Of a DNA stretch of 25,980 nt, positions 15,949 to 23,444 are shown in pieces. Made by a program: the position numbers and the translations under genes. Source of the stretch: a virus; the IMG/VR virus record IMGVR_UViG_3300009076_000040, positions 1 through 25,980 of that record; one strand, 5' to 3'. The notes beneath the pieces are model-generated. The model made no database searches and was not told where the DNA came from. It saw nothing but the letters and a program-made list of their open reading frames with translations. How positions within the stretch are numbered: position 1 is the first letter of the stretch; every line of letters begins with the position of its first letter.

Positions 15949-16142
15949 TGGAAACGGCCTCAGCGGATAGAGGCGAAAAGATTGAAGGATTCGTATCTTG
16001 GCTATCGCCAGCGAAGGACGCCTCTATCCTCGGAGCTCCATGCCGAGTGTGCCTCCTTCCGGCCTGCAGTCACGTATGCCAATACGCTCCCTTGGCTATC
16101 AGTCGTTAAGCTCGACAGCATCACCCCGTGAGACCGTTTCCA
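15949..16142. ncRNA. Structured repeat element, copy 2 (candidate ncRNA or folding-dependent repeat)
   Basis: This 194-bp element is closed by TGGAAACGGCCTC (15949-15961)/GAGACCGTTTCCA (16130-16142), 12 of 13 paired. The inner helix GGATAGAGGCG (15965-15975)/CGCCTCTATCC (16019-16029) is perfect over 11 bp yet shares no sequence with the matching helix of copy 1. Ten bases later ATGCCGAGTGTGCCTCCTT begins, as in copy 1. The hairpin CGTAT-GCCA-ATACG (16073-16086) has its closing pair changed from G-C to T-A relative to copy 1. GTCG/CGAC (16102-16116) is kept. Confidence 0.55.
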
Positions 16143-16173
16143 AAAGAAAAGCCACGCGGATTAGACGTGGCTT
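16141..16173 (-). terminator. Intrinsic terminator, minus strand
   Basis: On the minus strand AAGCCACG, a 9-nt loop and CGTGGCTT (16173-16149 on plus coordinates) form a perfect 8-bp stem followed by TTCTTTTGG. It would stop transcripts arriving from the secreted-protein gene at 16678-17931 before they reach the structured element and the portal fragment. Confidence 0.6.
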
Positions 16174-16210
16174 GATTTGTAGCGCAGAGAAGCTGAGGCG
16201 CAAAGGAGGG

Positions 16211-16229
16211 AGTTTAACTGGGTTTCACT
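16211..16229. repeat. 19-bp repeat AGTTTAACTGGGTTTCACT, copy 2
   Basis: Identical to 9227-9245. It marks the cargo/portal junction of the second, broken module; a nearby GCGCAAAGG word is also shared. Between this repeat and the portal start the first module has 42 bp, while this one has 264 bp because of the structured element and the terminator. Confidence 0.7.
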
Positions 16230-16287
16230 ATTCAGGCATTCTGATTAACTTGATTCCTATTCAAGAATCTTATCCAATCGAGGTTGG

Positions 16288-16657
16288 ATGAATAACAAAG
16301 ATATCGAGCAGCGAGGTATTGCGGCCGTCGAACAATACGAAACCACGGCGGGGCGCGCAAAAATAGAACGAGTTCATGGATGCGGATACGATCTTGAATG
16401 TAAAAACCCTAATACTGGAGATGTCCGACACATCGAAGTAAAGTCCACCCAAAAAAAAATTCTTCACCTCACGCTGGCTTGAAAAAATGGAGCAGGAAGC
16501 TTTAGAGTGCGATCCGTTTTTCTTTTTGTATTTAGTGACTAATGCGCTGACGACACCAAAGGTCTGGGTATATAGCAGAGATAATCTTCCTAAATACAAA
16601 GAGGTCACTAAATATCTTTACTCATTTAGAAAAAAAGAATTTCAGCAAAACTCATAA
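16288..16657 (+). pseudogene. DUF3883-like PD-(D/E)XK nuclease-domain protein, frameshift at A9 run
   Basis: ATG 16288 has GAGG just upstream. The first frame reads MNNKDIEQRG, then CGYDLECKNPNTGDVRHIEV ending KSTQKK, with D35 and E50-V-K52 matching the D...ExK core of DUF3883/restriction-nuclease-like folds. It then fails after a run of nine A's (16451-16459). With eight A's it continues FFTSRWLEKMEQEALECDPF, then FLYLVTNALTTPKVWVYSRD, and ends at 16657, about 122 aa in all. DUF3883 domains occur in restriction and phage-defence proteins; a defence role here is inference. It is the only plus-strand gene in this cargo slot and is AT-rich. The cause may be sequencing error, slippage or decay. 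Confidence 0.7.
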
Positions 16658-16677
16658 TAGAGCTCACCCAAAACGAA

Positions 16678-17931
16678 CTAAGGTAACACTAAGCGGTAAA
16701 AAACTGAATCACCTTCGAAAGGTTCCGCCCACTGCATTTCAACGCCATTACCCGTGACAGGCATCCCTATATTCTCCCATGAGGAAAGGTCAGTAGATTT
16801 TTGAATCTGATACTGAACACTTGGATCAGATGACCAACGGATCAAAAAGTTTTCTCCGTTAATTCCGTATGATGCCTCGCCTGTGAAAATATCTATTTCT
16901 GAAGTTACCGTGTAATAATAAACCTGAGTGTTTATTGAAGTGCATAAAACTCGAGAAACGGAGGACACTCCTGTAAATGTGGAATCAGATTGGTTGAACA
17001 ATGTATCTGGTGTATTGTTCTCCGAGTCCTCAAACGGTATCAATTCATAGGTTTCTTGTCCAGTGACTGAATATAAATAAGCACCATAACCTGTAACATT
17101 AACAAGGTATACACTTTCAGCAATAGCGTTTCTAACCCAAATTTCGCCCTCAATCTTACCAGAACTATGCTTTAAGTTTCCGTATTTGTCGTAGATAAGT
17201 ATATCCCTATATTGCACTCCACTCCAATCGCCATCCCAGTCTTTCACTTTTACCAAAACATCCAAGTTACGTGGATTTACTGTAAATTCTATACCATTGA
17301 ACCCACTAACCAGCGTGACTTGAGTCGATAAATCAACAACCCAATCGAGTTGATATGGTCCAAAGTTTTTGTTTATTGGAGAGGTGCCAACTAAAATTTC
17401 TTCATCATCATCGCGCCCATCACCGTCCGTATCTCTGACTTGTGGATTTGTCCCCGCAATAGCTTCTTGGGCCAAAGATAATCCATCGCCGTCGGTATCG
17501 CTACTCATATCAATCTTATGAGAGTAAGCAGGCAAATTGCCCGCATCGATTTGCTCACCATCGGGTGTGCCGTCGTAGTCGAGGTCCCATGAGGCATCGT
17601 AAGTAACAAATTCTCCCGTGCCCCCTTCACTGAAGACGAATGTGCCGCTATCCGTGTCAGTGTAGGTATAATCAAAATGCTCGCCGAATGTGCTGTCGGT
17701 TAGTCGCCCCGTTCCACTGTTCCATGTATAGTTATTAAGAGATCGCTCGGTAGAGTCTAAAAAAACAAGCTGTGAGCTGGTTTTGTAATAGTGGTATTCA
17801 ACGCCATAGTTAGGTGCCGGATCTCCATCGCGATAAGAAACCCTAATCTTACCTGCAAGGTCTGCTGGTTGGGCCCATGTAGCGGTTAGTGATACTAAGA
17901 ATAGCGAGGCGAGAAAACAGACTCTAATCAT
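16678..17931 (-). CDS. Secreted protein with TSP3/DxDxDG repeats, function unknown
   Basis: An exported protein of about 417 aa. ATG 17931 is preferred because the signal peptide (MIRVCFLASLFLVSLTATWA) starts there; ATG 17970 would add 13 polar residues in front. The N-terminal part has beta-rich sequence (VEYHYYKTSSQLVFLDS). A calcium-binding block follows: DLDYDGTPDGE, DTDGDGLSLAQE, DTDGDGRDDDEE. The C terminus has the verrucomicrobial motif IQKSTDLSSWENIG ending FYRLVLP. It sits between the terminase fragment and the DUF3883 gene, which is the same slot that holds the LRR gene in the intact module. No enzymatic motif is recognised. Lower GC than the head genes points to separate acquisition. 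Confidence 0.85.
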   Translation of the reverse strand: MIRVCFLASLFLVSLTATWAQPADLAGKIRVSYRDGDPAPNYGVEYHYYKTSSQLVFLDSTERSLNNYTWNSGTGRLTDSTFGEHFDYTYTDTDSGTFVFSEGGTGEFVTYDASWDLDYDGTPDGEQIDAGNLPAYSHKIDMSSDTDGDGLSLAQEAIAGTNPQVRDTDGDGRDDDEEILVGTSPINKNFGPYQLDWVVDLSTQVTLVSGFNGIEFTVNPRNLDVLVKVKDWDGDWSGVQYRDILIYDKYGNLKHSSGKIEGEIWVRNAIAESVYLVNVTGYGAYLYSVTGQETYELIPFEDSENNTPDTLFNQSDSTFTGVSSVSRVLCTSINTQVYYYTVTSEIDIFTGEASYGINGENFLIRWSSDPSVQYQIQKSTDLSSWENIGMPVTGNGVEMQWAEPFEGDSVFYRLVLP

Positions 17932-17979
17932 GTGGCACTCGTAATTGCGAGGCGTTGATTTGACAAGCATTTAAGAACT

Positions 17980-18217
17980 CTATCTCCAAACCCCCGCAAA
18001 CCGTGTCCGCATAGGCCGGTGCCTCCTACGGTTCACGCCCGTCAATGCAGGCGACCGTTCACTAATCCCCTGCCCCTCCGGATGCTTCTCAGCAGCGTGC
18101 AGAGCCAGAGCCAAAGCCGTCGCTCGGTCGGCGTGGCCGTCGCGGGTGCGGGCGGCGATGAATTTGACTAAGCCCTGCGGGGTGACGATGCGCTGGATGC
18201 TGGCGAGGTCGTCGCGG
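17980..18217 (-). pseudogene. Large terminase gene fragment (3' end only), second module
   Basis: The fragment encodes the last ~78 residues of a large terminase: DDLASIQRIVTPQGLVKFIA, then RTRDGHADRATALALALHAA, ending RPMRTRFAGVWR and a TAG stop at 17980. It aligns without gaps to residues 370-447 of the intact terminase (12152-11921), with about 13 residue differences by eye (roughly 83% identity). Similarity ends abruptly at about 18217 (GTCGCGG). It is too diverged to be a recent duplication. Confidence 0.88.
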
Positions 18218-18514
18218 CTGAAATATGCAGACTAAACGGTAAAACTTGGACCTGTTAATCCCCTGCCACATATCTAAAATCATGTCCTTTGGAGCGGAGT
18301 TAAGTAGAATACTTAATTCCCTAAATAACTGAGCTCTAGGCGAGTCTAGCAGTGCTAAAGAGTCTAAGTAGGACTGGCAACTACGACGCTACAACTGTGA
18401 CTTGGTTAATATAAGCGTTTCTGCGAACGTTAAAGCGGCTTGGGGCGTAACAGCCTTACACATAACTATGTTCAAAGCACAGAACATACTCATTCACTCA
18501 TGCTTCACATTACC
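18218..18514. other. Spacer between terminase fragment and primase, nothing recognised
   Basis: About 300 bp of AT-rich sequence holding no credible gene, repeat or strong hairpin. It follows the abrupt breakpoint of the terminase fragment and probably marks a deletion or recombination junction. Confidence 0.5.
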
Positions 18515-19552
18515 TTACTCTTTTTTATGCGATATGCATGAGGGATTAAAATATAGCAATGCCTGTAGCCGTTTCGTTTCTTGGCGCAAGTGCCCAGCTA
18601 GGCGGAAGCCTTGAGATGGGACTCGACCAGCAGGATCCGCCTTAAGAATACCGAAGAAGCCTCCCTGCTTGTCGAGCAGACGATCGGTTACGGCTTTCCA
18701 CTGCGTGTGGTTTGTGGCTTTTACGGGAAGCCACGCATGGAGTGATTTGTTGCCGCTATGCAGAACGGCGACGACGGGGAGCTCACCGCGAAGAAGGACG
18801 CCTGCCCAGAACTGCTGCTGCCGTTCTAGCGGCCAAGCGTCTGGGTCATCAAATTCGATAACGCAGTGGCGGTAGGTCTTGATGGATTCATTGCAACGGT
18901 AGGAGTCTTTGCCGTCTTTAGTCTTGGCTGAATTACCAGTGAACGGTTGCGGCCAGATCAGGGGCGCGGAGTTACCCTCAAGCAGCCACTCGATGTATGC
19001 ATCGCGACTGGCTACTCCTAATCCCAGCGATGAACGACCGTTCGGTGTGACTAAGCCGCGTGGGGTGCCGTTGCTGAATTTATCCCCCAGCAAAATCATA
19101 TCGTCCTGCTGATAGACCTGACGGACAAAATCTGCGGAGGACAACTCTGCGACATTTACTGGTGAGAGTTCGGCAAGGTTATGCCCTACCCCAGCTTTGA
19201 TGATTTCGTGTGCAGTTAGGTAGACCTTCTTCTGATCGAGTGCGGGAAGTGATTTTTGATACGGCGACTTTCGCTGCCGTTTATTTCTTTTTACTGAGCC
19301 GATGACCACAGTCTCCTCATTACGGGCAGTGCGAACGGTGTTACGCAATTCACTGTCTGCGACGCGACGGTCTCCTTGTGGGATATGTGCACGTAAGTCA
19401 GCCAGGATCCGATCATCTGAGAGACCTAAACGGACACCCTTGCGAGCGGGTTGGATGAGTGAGGGATGGCAGCCGCGACCAGGTGTTTCGATGCGACTTA
19501 GGAGGGTTTGATACTCCTGATGGATTTTAATTTCTAGTGGAGATAAGGACAT
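18515..19552 (-). CDS. Archaeo-eukaryotic-type primase (PrimPol-like)
   Basis: A 345-aa protein expected to prime replication of the element. The N-terminal part (about 25-85: CHPSLIQPARKGVRLGLSDD, then ELRNTVRTARNE) resembles the small helical PriCT-type domain found with such primases. The catalytic AEP-like signatures come later: VIEFDDPDAW with acidic E233/D235/D236, the S-x-H motif HSGNKSLHAWLPV (S270, H272), then KADPAGR with D306 and FRLAGHLR with R317. The protein ends soon after, so the helicase is separate, encoded just upstream on the same strand (358-bp spacer). Primase plus SF3-type helicase is a common replication module of phage satellites and plasmids. The assignment rests on motifs only. 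Confidence 0.75.
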   Translation of the reverse strand: MSLSPLEIKIHQEYQTLLSRIETPGRGCHPSLIQPARKGVRLGLSDDRILADLRAHIPQGDRRVADSELRNTVRTARNEETVVIGSVKRNKRQRKSPYQKSLPALDQKKVYLTAHEIIKAGVGHNLAELSPVNVAELSSADFVRQVYQQDDMILLGDKFSNGTPRGLVTPNGRSSLGLGVASRDAYIEWLLEGNSAPLIWPQPFTGNSAKTKDGKDSYRCNESIKTYRHCVIEFDDPDAWPLERQQQFWAGVLLRGELPVVAVLHSGNKSLHAWLPVKATNHTQWKAVTDRLLDKQGGFFGILKADPAGRVPSQGFRLAGHLRQETKRLQALLYFNPSCISHKKE

Positions 19553-19910
19553 AGCTAGGTGGTAGGGTAAGGATGTGAAATAGAGTGCTGTATTTAGGAA
19601 TCCCCCAGTTCTTCCCCTTTTACGGCGAAAAAGAGGGGAGCGCGCAGAGCCTTTAAACAGTGGCTTGAAAAGGGAATCCCCCTAAAAAACCACCACCACT
19701 ATGCGAAAGTCCTAATTGCTAAAACTCCGCAATAGAGTAATACCGAAAATCTATTGGGGTATTGGGGAGAAAACTCATTTCGAAGTAAATCCCACCAAAC
19801 CCCTTCGCAGAGTGGACGCTCTCGCTGAGGGCAGTAAACATGCGGGCTGTCGGCTCCCCTCTTTTTGGAAAAAGAAGGGGACAAAGAGGGGGGAATCGGT
19901 TGCAGGGACA
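19553..19910. other. Primase-helicase spacer with hairpins; possible coupled small ORF
   Basis: The spacer has imperfect hairpins such as CCCCTCTTTTTGG/AAAAAGAAGGGG near 19857-19880 and a similar CCCCTTTT/AAAAAGAGGGG near 19613-19638. A 70-codon open frame (19911-19699, minus; starts MSLQPIPPSLSPSFSKK) begins at an ATG that overlaps the helicase stop as TAATG, which would allow coupled translation. Its Pro/Ser-rich start and overlap with palindromic sequence make it doubtful, so I do not call it a gene. Confidence 0.35.
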
Positions 19911-21521
19911 TTAGAAATGCTCCTTTCCTTCGAACATGTCTGTTGTTGGTTCGCCCCCTGGCTCGGGTTCGTCTAAGCCTCGTTCTGCGTCGATGAAACA
20001 CTTATGAAACTGCTTCTCATCGGCAGGATAGTTGCGATGGATATAGCACATACCCTTCGTTCGTTTTTTCCCCTCATCGTATCGACAATCAAACTTCTCA
20101 GGCGTAGATCGAAAACCGAGTGCTGACAATGCGTGCCCCACCGCTTTGCGCTGTGGTAGAGCTATGAAGTCGCTGCCGCTATTTGTTTCGCTGTTACTTT
20201 GAGCGACCAGCTTCTTGAGCCGTGTCATGTTAATAACGGAATCCAGGGTGATGTCTGGCCCCGCATGTTTCTCGATAGCTTCGAGCATGACGAAGGTGTC
20301 ATCCGAGCGACTCGCGTGCGCCATACGCGTCTTGGCCGAAGTCATCGGCGGTTGATTTGAATCGAAGACTTCGCTGTTGATTTGATAGTTCTGGAAAAAT
20401 TCCAGAACTGCACCGCCCCACTCTTCTTCTTTTAAATTCGCGAGGTCTGCGTAATGCTTTGCTCCTTCGGAAGTTTTTTTGAATGCGTTGACCGCCTCGG
20501 TTGTTTCAAATCCGTAGGTCTGCAACACACACCAACGACGATCCGCCTCTGTAACCGGTAATGCGTCTGCATAATTGCTCGTAGCCACGATTCGTGCGTA
20601 TCGCTCCTGGTCGAATGCATCCTGATACATCTGCCGAACTTTGACCGTAGAATTAGTGATCCTTGGCTTGAGGTCATTCATCAATGTCCAGCGACTGGTG
20701 CCGTCCAGATGGATCTCTTCGATGACGTGTAGAAGTCCAAATGCACCAAGGACGGTGAAGGTCTCCTTCAGTGCGTTACCGTCGAAGTTCTTGAAGTTCG
20801 ACCCCCCGATGGCATTGCGTATGATCTCCATCATCAGAGTCTTACCTGAGCCCAGAGCCTCACCGTAAAGAAGAATCGCCCACAAAGCAGGCTTAGCGGG
20901 GCACTGGATGATGTGCGCGAGGTAGGACAAGAGGATCTTTCCGCTGTGGTCCGCGTCATCCTTACCGAACAGAATAACCATGTGTGCGGACAATATCCGC
21001 CCTACTTCTGCCACCATATCTTCCGTGTGCTCTGGATGCTTTGGACGGCGGTAGGTGTTGGCGTAGGTGATTTGCTCCGAGTCTGTATAGACTGGCAGGT
21101 CTGCAACCGGCCGATAGCCTACGCCATCGACGGTTTCACAGATACCTAGATCCCGATCAGTGGTGATGGGATCCATCGGCTTGCCATTGTCTTTCAGCGG
21201 CATCGAACTCGTCAGCTCCCTGGAAAATGCGTCCCGGTTGATCATCTTAGCTGTCGATTTCTCAAAGTAGAAGGGCTTTGACAGTGCGTTCCTCACATAA
21301 ACGAAGTCGGACAGGACTTCCTCTACCTGCTCGATGATGTCGGTGTGTCGAACTGCTGGCGGCTCTGACACTATTTCGAGTTCAGAGATGTCAGCGCCCG
21401 GATCGAGGAAGCCAGCAAGAGATGATGGCTTAGGGGCTTGCAAGTCAGCCTGCTCCTCTGGCGAAGCTAGAGGAGCAGGAGTTGTATCAGTAGTTAGGAT
21501 GAGTGGCTCTTCCAATTGCAT
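19911..21521 (-). CDS. SF3-type helicase (DUF5906/phage primase-associated helicase)
   Basis: A 536-aa replicative helicase candidate. Walker A is GEALGSGKT (220-228), the Walker B-like segment is HVIEEI (265-270), and a sensor/arginine-finger region reads VATSNYADALPV then DRRW (312-330). This layout matches the virus-type helicases linked to AEP primases (DUF5906 class). The N-terminal ~175 residues are acidic and variable. ATG 21521 is chosen because AAGGA lies six bases upstream; an in-frame GTG at 21557 would overlap the HTH gene. Primase lies downstream and the HTH protein 25 bp upstream, so the three genes probably form one operon. Expected role: unwinding island DNA during excision-linked replication. 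Confidence 0.85.
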   Translation of the reverse strand: MQLEEPLILTTDTTPAPLASPEEQADLQAPKPSSLAGFLDPGADISELEIVSEPPAVRHTDIIEQVEEVLSDFVYVRNALSKPFYFEKSTAKMINRDAFSRELTSSMPLKDNGKPMDPITTDRDLGICETVDGVGYRPVADLPVYTDSEQITYANTYRRPKHPEHTEDMVAEVGRILSAHMVILFGKDDADHSGKILLSYLAHIIQCPAKPALWAILLYGEALGSGKTLMMEIIRNAIGGSNFKNFDGNALKETFTVLGAFGLLHVIEEIHLDGTSRWTLMNDLKPRITNSTVKVRQMYQDAFDQERYARIVATSNYADALPVTEADRRWCVLQTYGFETTEAVNAFKKTSEGAKHYADLANLKEEEWGGAVLEFFQNYQINSEVFDSNQPPMTSAKTRMAHASRSDDTFVMLEAIEKHAGPDITLDSVINMTRLKKLVAQSNSETNSGSDFIALPQRKAVGHALSALGFRSTPEKFDCRYDEGKKRTKGMCYIHRNYPADEKQFHKCFIDAERGLDEPEPGGEPTTDMFEGKEHF

Positions 21522-21546
21522 AAGTTTCCTTTTGTTATTGGAGGCA

Positions 21547-21861
21547 CTAACAACCACCTACGTCACGACGACGGAGGTAACGTAAGACGGAGTCGGTCTT
21601 ATAAAAAGTCCGACCATGACGGCCACGGCCTGATCTAATCAGGCCATAGCGGGTCCACTGTTTGCGAACAGTGGCCGGTTGCACTCCAATCAGCTCTGCG
21701 ACCTTTAGGACGGAGATACGTTCTGGCAGGTCTGCCAGCGTGGGTCTGATGGGTGAAGTAGTATCAATGAATCGGCTAAGCGATTCAGTGGTTTCGGCTA
21801 ACTCCCTTTGGAGTTTTTGAATAGTGGCGCAGCATTCGGCTACGCTGAAGAACTCGGACAT
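21547..21861 (-). CDS. Small HTH protein, excisionase/AlpA-like regulator
   Basis: A 104-aa protein. The N-terminal half is helical and probably a coiled coil (ATIQKLQRELAETTESLSRF). The C-terminal half is a MerR/excisionase-type winged helix-turn-helix: RISVLKVAELIGVQPATVRK, then WTRYGLIRSGRGRHGRTFYK and VLRYLRR. Such proteins act in mobile elements as excisionase or as activators of integrase genes. Its place between integrase 2 and the helicase fits either role. ATG 21861 has no good Shine-Dalgarno sequence; an AT-rich stretch (TATGATATATTC) directly upstream could be a -10 region. The final residues overlap the alternative helicase GTG. The HTH call is secure, the precise role is inference. 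Confidence 0.78.
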   Translation of the reverse strand: MSEFFSVAECCATIQKLQRELAETTESLSRFIDTTSPIRPTLADLPERISVLKVAELIGVQPATVRKQWTRYGLIRSGRGRHGRTFYKTDSVLRYLRRRDVGGC

Positions 21862-22063
21862 TAGAATATATCATAACAATATTGCGGCGCCAGTCATTCG
21901 TGTAGCAACGCGCTAGACGAACCTTACCGCTTAAATGGGCCTTTTGATTCTAACTCCGGGATGATACATCTGTGGGGACAATCTGGATACTACTCCGCTC
22001 TCCACACGGTCATAAGAGTTAGTGGTGATGTAAAGTCGTAACAGGTGACCGTCAAACCCCAAT

Positions 22064-23215
22064 TCACGTTTGGTTCACGATTTTGAAATATGACTTAGCT
22101 ACCTTAACAAAAGAAGGCACTCGGTAGTGCGCTTCGAAGGTTCTCATAGAGCGATCTGCAAGGATATCAGCTGCCTGCTCTTTTCCGTAAACTGCAGCGA
22201 GATAGGAGGCAGCGGATCGGCGGTGAAGGTTGGGTGTCCATTCGATTTTCGCTTTCTTACACAGCTCCTGCTTGCGAAGGTTGAATACATTCTGCGCGAT
22301 CCCGAAATCCTCCTTTTTGATCTCAGTGAGCCAAGACCAGAGACAAGGCGGTGCTTGGTCGATAATGTGCTGCGTGTTCATCTTCATCACGTGCGCAGGG
22401 ATGACGATGGTCTTATGCTTTCGATCAATCATATCCAAGGTGACAAACTCACTATTCTTGAGCTTACGGGGCGGTGGAGCTAAGACCGACATTCTAAGAC
22501 CGGTGAAGAAAGCCAGAGCTAGAAGACCTGCCATCGGACGGTCGTGCTCCCAGGCTTCTTTCAGAAGCGCTTCCAGCTGCTTAGGAAGTATAAGAGAAAG
22601 GCGTTTATTATTCCGCGAGGTAGGAAGCTTTATATTCGTGACGGGGCTGCGCTGAATTAGACCCTCACTGTAACATAAGTTGAAGGCTGTCCTGACCTGT
22701 CCGAGGTGTCCCACAATCGTGGCTCTAGCGTGCTTCTTTTTAACCAAGGAATCAACCCATGCCTGAATATCGTCTCGGGTATATCCAGTGACCTTACGGT
22801 CCCCTACCGCGTCCTTAAAACGATCCAGATAAAGCTCGGCGTGCTTACGCTGGGCTCCGTTAATCCGATCCAGATCTTCAAGCCGTCGCTTAGTGACTTC
22901 CGAAAACATCGGAACCGGAGCGCCGGTGTGATGCAGCAAATAGAAATCAACTGCCTCCGCTAGAGTTCCCCTACCCTCGATCTTTGATTTCAGTGCAATA
23001 TACTCACGCCACTCGTGATGGTCGAACGTGAGCAGCGAGTCTCTGTCAGCCTGCCACTTATCTTTATATTCTCTCGTCCAGTCCGACTTCTCTTTTTTGG
23101 TTTTGAAAGTCATTCTCTGGCGCTCTTTGCCGTGTCCGAAATCGACTCCGTAGGGCATCTTTCTTTTGGAATTATCCCAGTCGCGAATGGAGGGTGCTGC
23201 TGCTCTTTTAGCCAT
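22064..23215 (-). CDS. Tyrosine recombinase / integrase (right end)
   Basis: A 383-aa integrase reading inward from attR. It has an N-terminal arm-type region (about 1-80, KRKMPYGVDFGHGKERQRMT), a core-binding domain (about 85-200, HTGAPVPMFSEV...DDIQAWVDSLVKKKHARATI) and a catalytic domain. Catalytic residues visible are R241 in FFTGLRMSVL, K278 in HVMKMNTQH, R332 in NLHRRSAASY and nucleophile Y364 in EAHYRVP. The usual histidines are replaced by N329 and D354 (ADRSM). It is clearly different from the left-end integrase, so it is not a duplicate. Tandem TTTGTCAGGT units sit directly upstream of its ATG. Which of the two enzymes moves this island is not decided by the sequence. Confidence 0.92.
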   Translation of the reverse strand: MAKRAAAPSIRDWDNSKRKMPYGVDFGHGKERQRMTFKTKKEKSDWTREYKDKWQADRDSLLTFDHHEWREYIALKSKIEGRGTLAEAVDFYLLHHTGAPVPMFSEVTKRRLEDLDRINGAQRKHAELYLDRFKDAVGDRKVTGYTRDDIQAWVDSLVKKKHARATIVGHLGQVRTAFNLCYSEGLIQRSPVTNIKLPTSRNNKRLSLILPKQLEALLKEAWEHDRPMAGLLALAFFTGLRMSVLAPPPRKLKNSEFVTLDMIDRKHKTIVIPAHVMKMNTQHIIDQAPPCLWSWLTEIKKEDFGIAQNVFNLRKQELCKKAKIEWTPNLHRRSAASYLAAVYGKEQAADILADRSMRTFEAHYRVPSFVKVAKSYFKIVNQT

Positions 23216-23220
23216 GATTT

Positions 23221-23341
23221 TTTGTCAGGTTTTGTCAGGTTTATATGTATTTCTGGTTCCCAGGCTATGCTAAACTGACTCACGCCTAGAGAACTTTAAA
23301 CAGATTCTAAACCAGTATTTAAGCTACTTTAGCAGTATTTA
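23221..23341. promoter_or_regulatory. Candidate recombinase arm sites near attR
   Basis: TTTGTCAGGT is repeated in tandem at 23221-23230 and 23231-23240; its first nine bases also lie at 250-258 near attL in the same orientation. CAGTATTTA is repeated at 23313-23321 and 23333-23341, exactly 20 bp apart, just inside attR. The AT-rich 160-bp stretch has no gene. Such iterated motifs between int and att usually bind integrase or excisionase; this is inferred. Confidence 0.5.
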
Positions 23342-23375
23342 CGAGGGTAAATAACGTAAAATCTAAAAATAGTCT

Positions 23376-23398
23376 TTCGACTCCCGCCACCTCCACCA
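23376..23398 (+). repeat. attR core (right copy of 23-bp direct repeat)
   Basis: Exact copy of 214-236, the T-loop-to-CCA end of tmRNA, with no tRNA-like sequence before it. This is the original chromosomal tmRNA 3' end pushed 23 kb away by the insertion. Chromosomal sequence resumes at 23399. Confidence 0.92.
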
Positions 23399-23444
23399 TT
23401 TTAAGTCTATGAATTACAACAACTCAATTTTCTCGGCTTAATAT

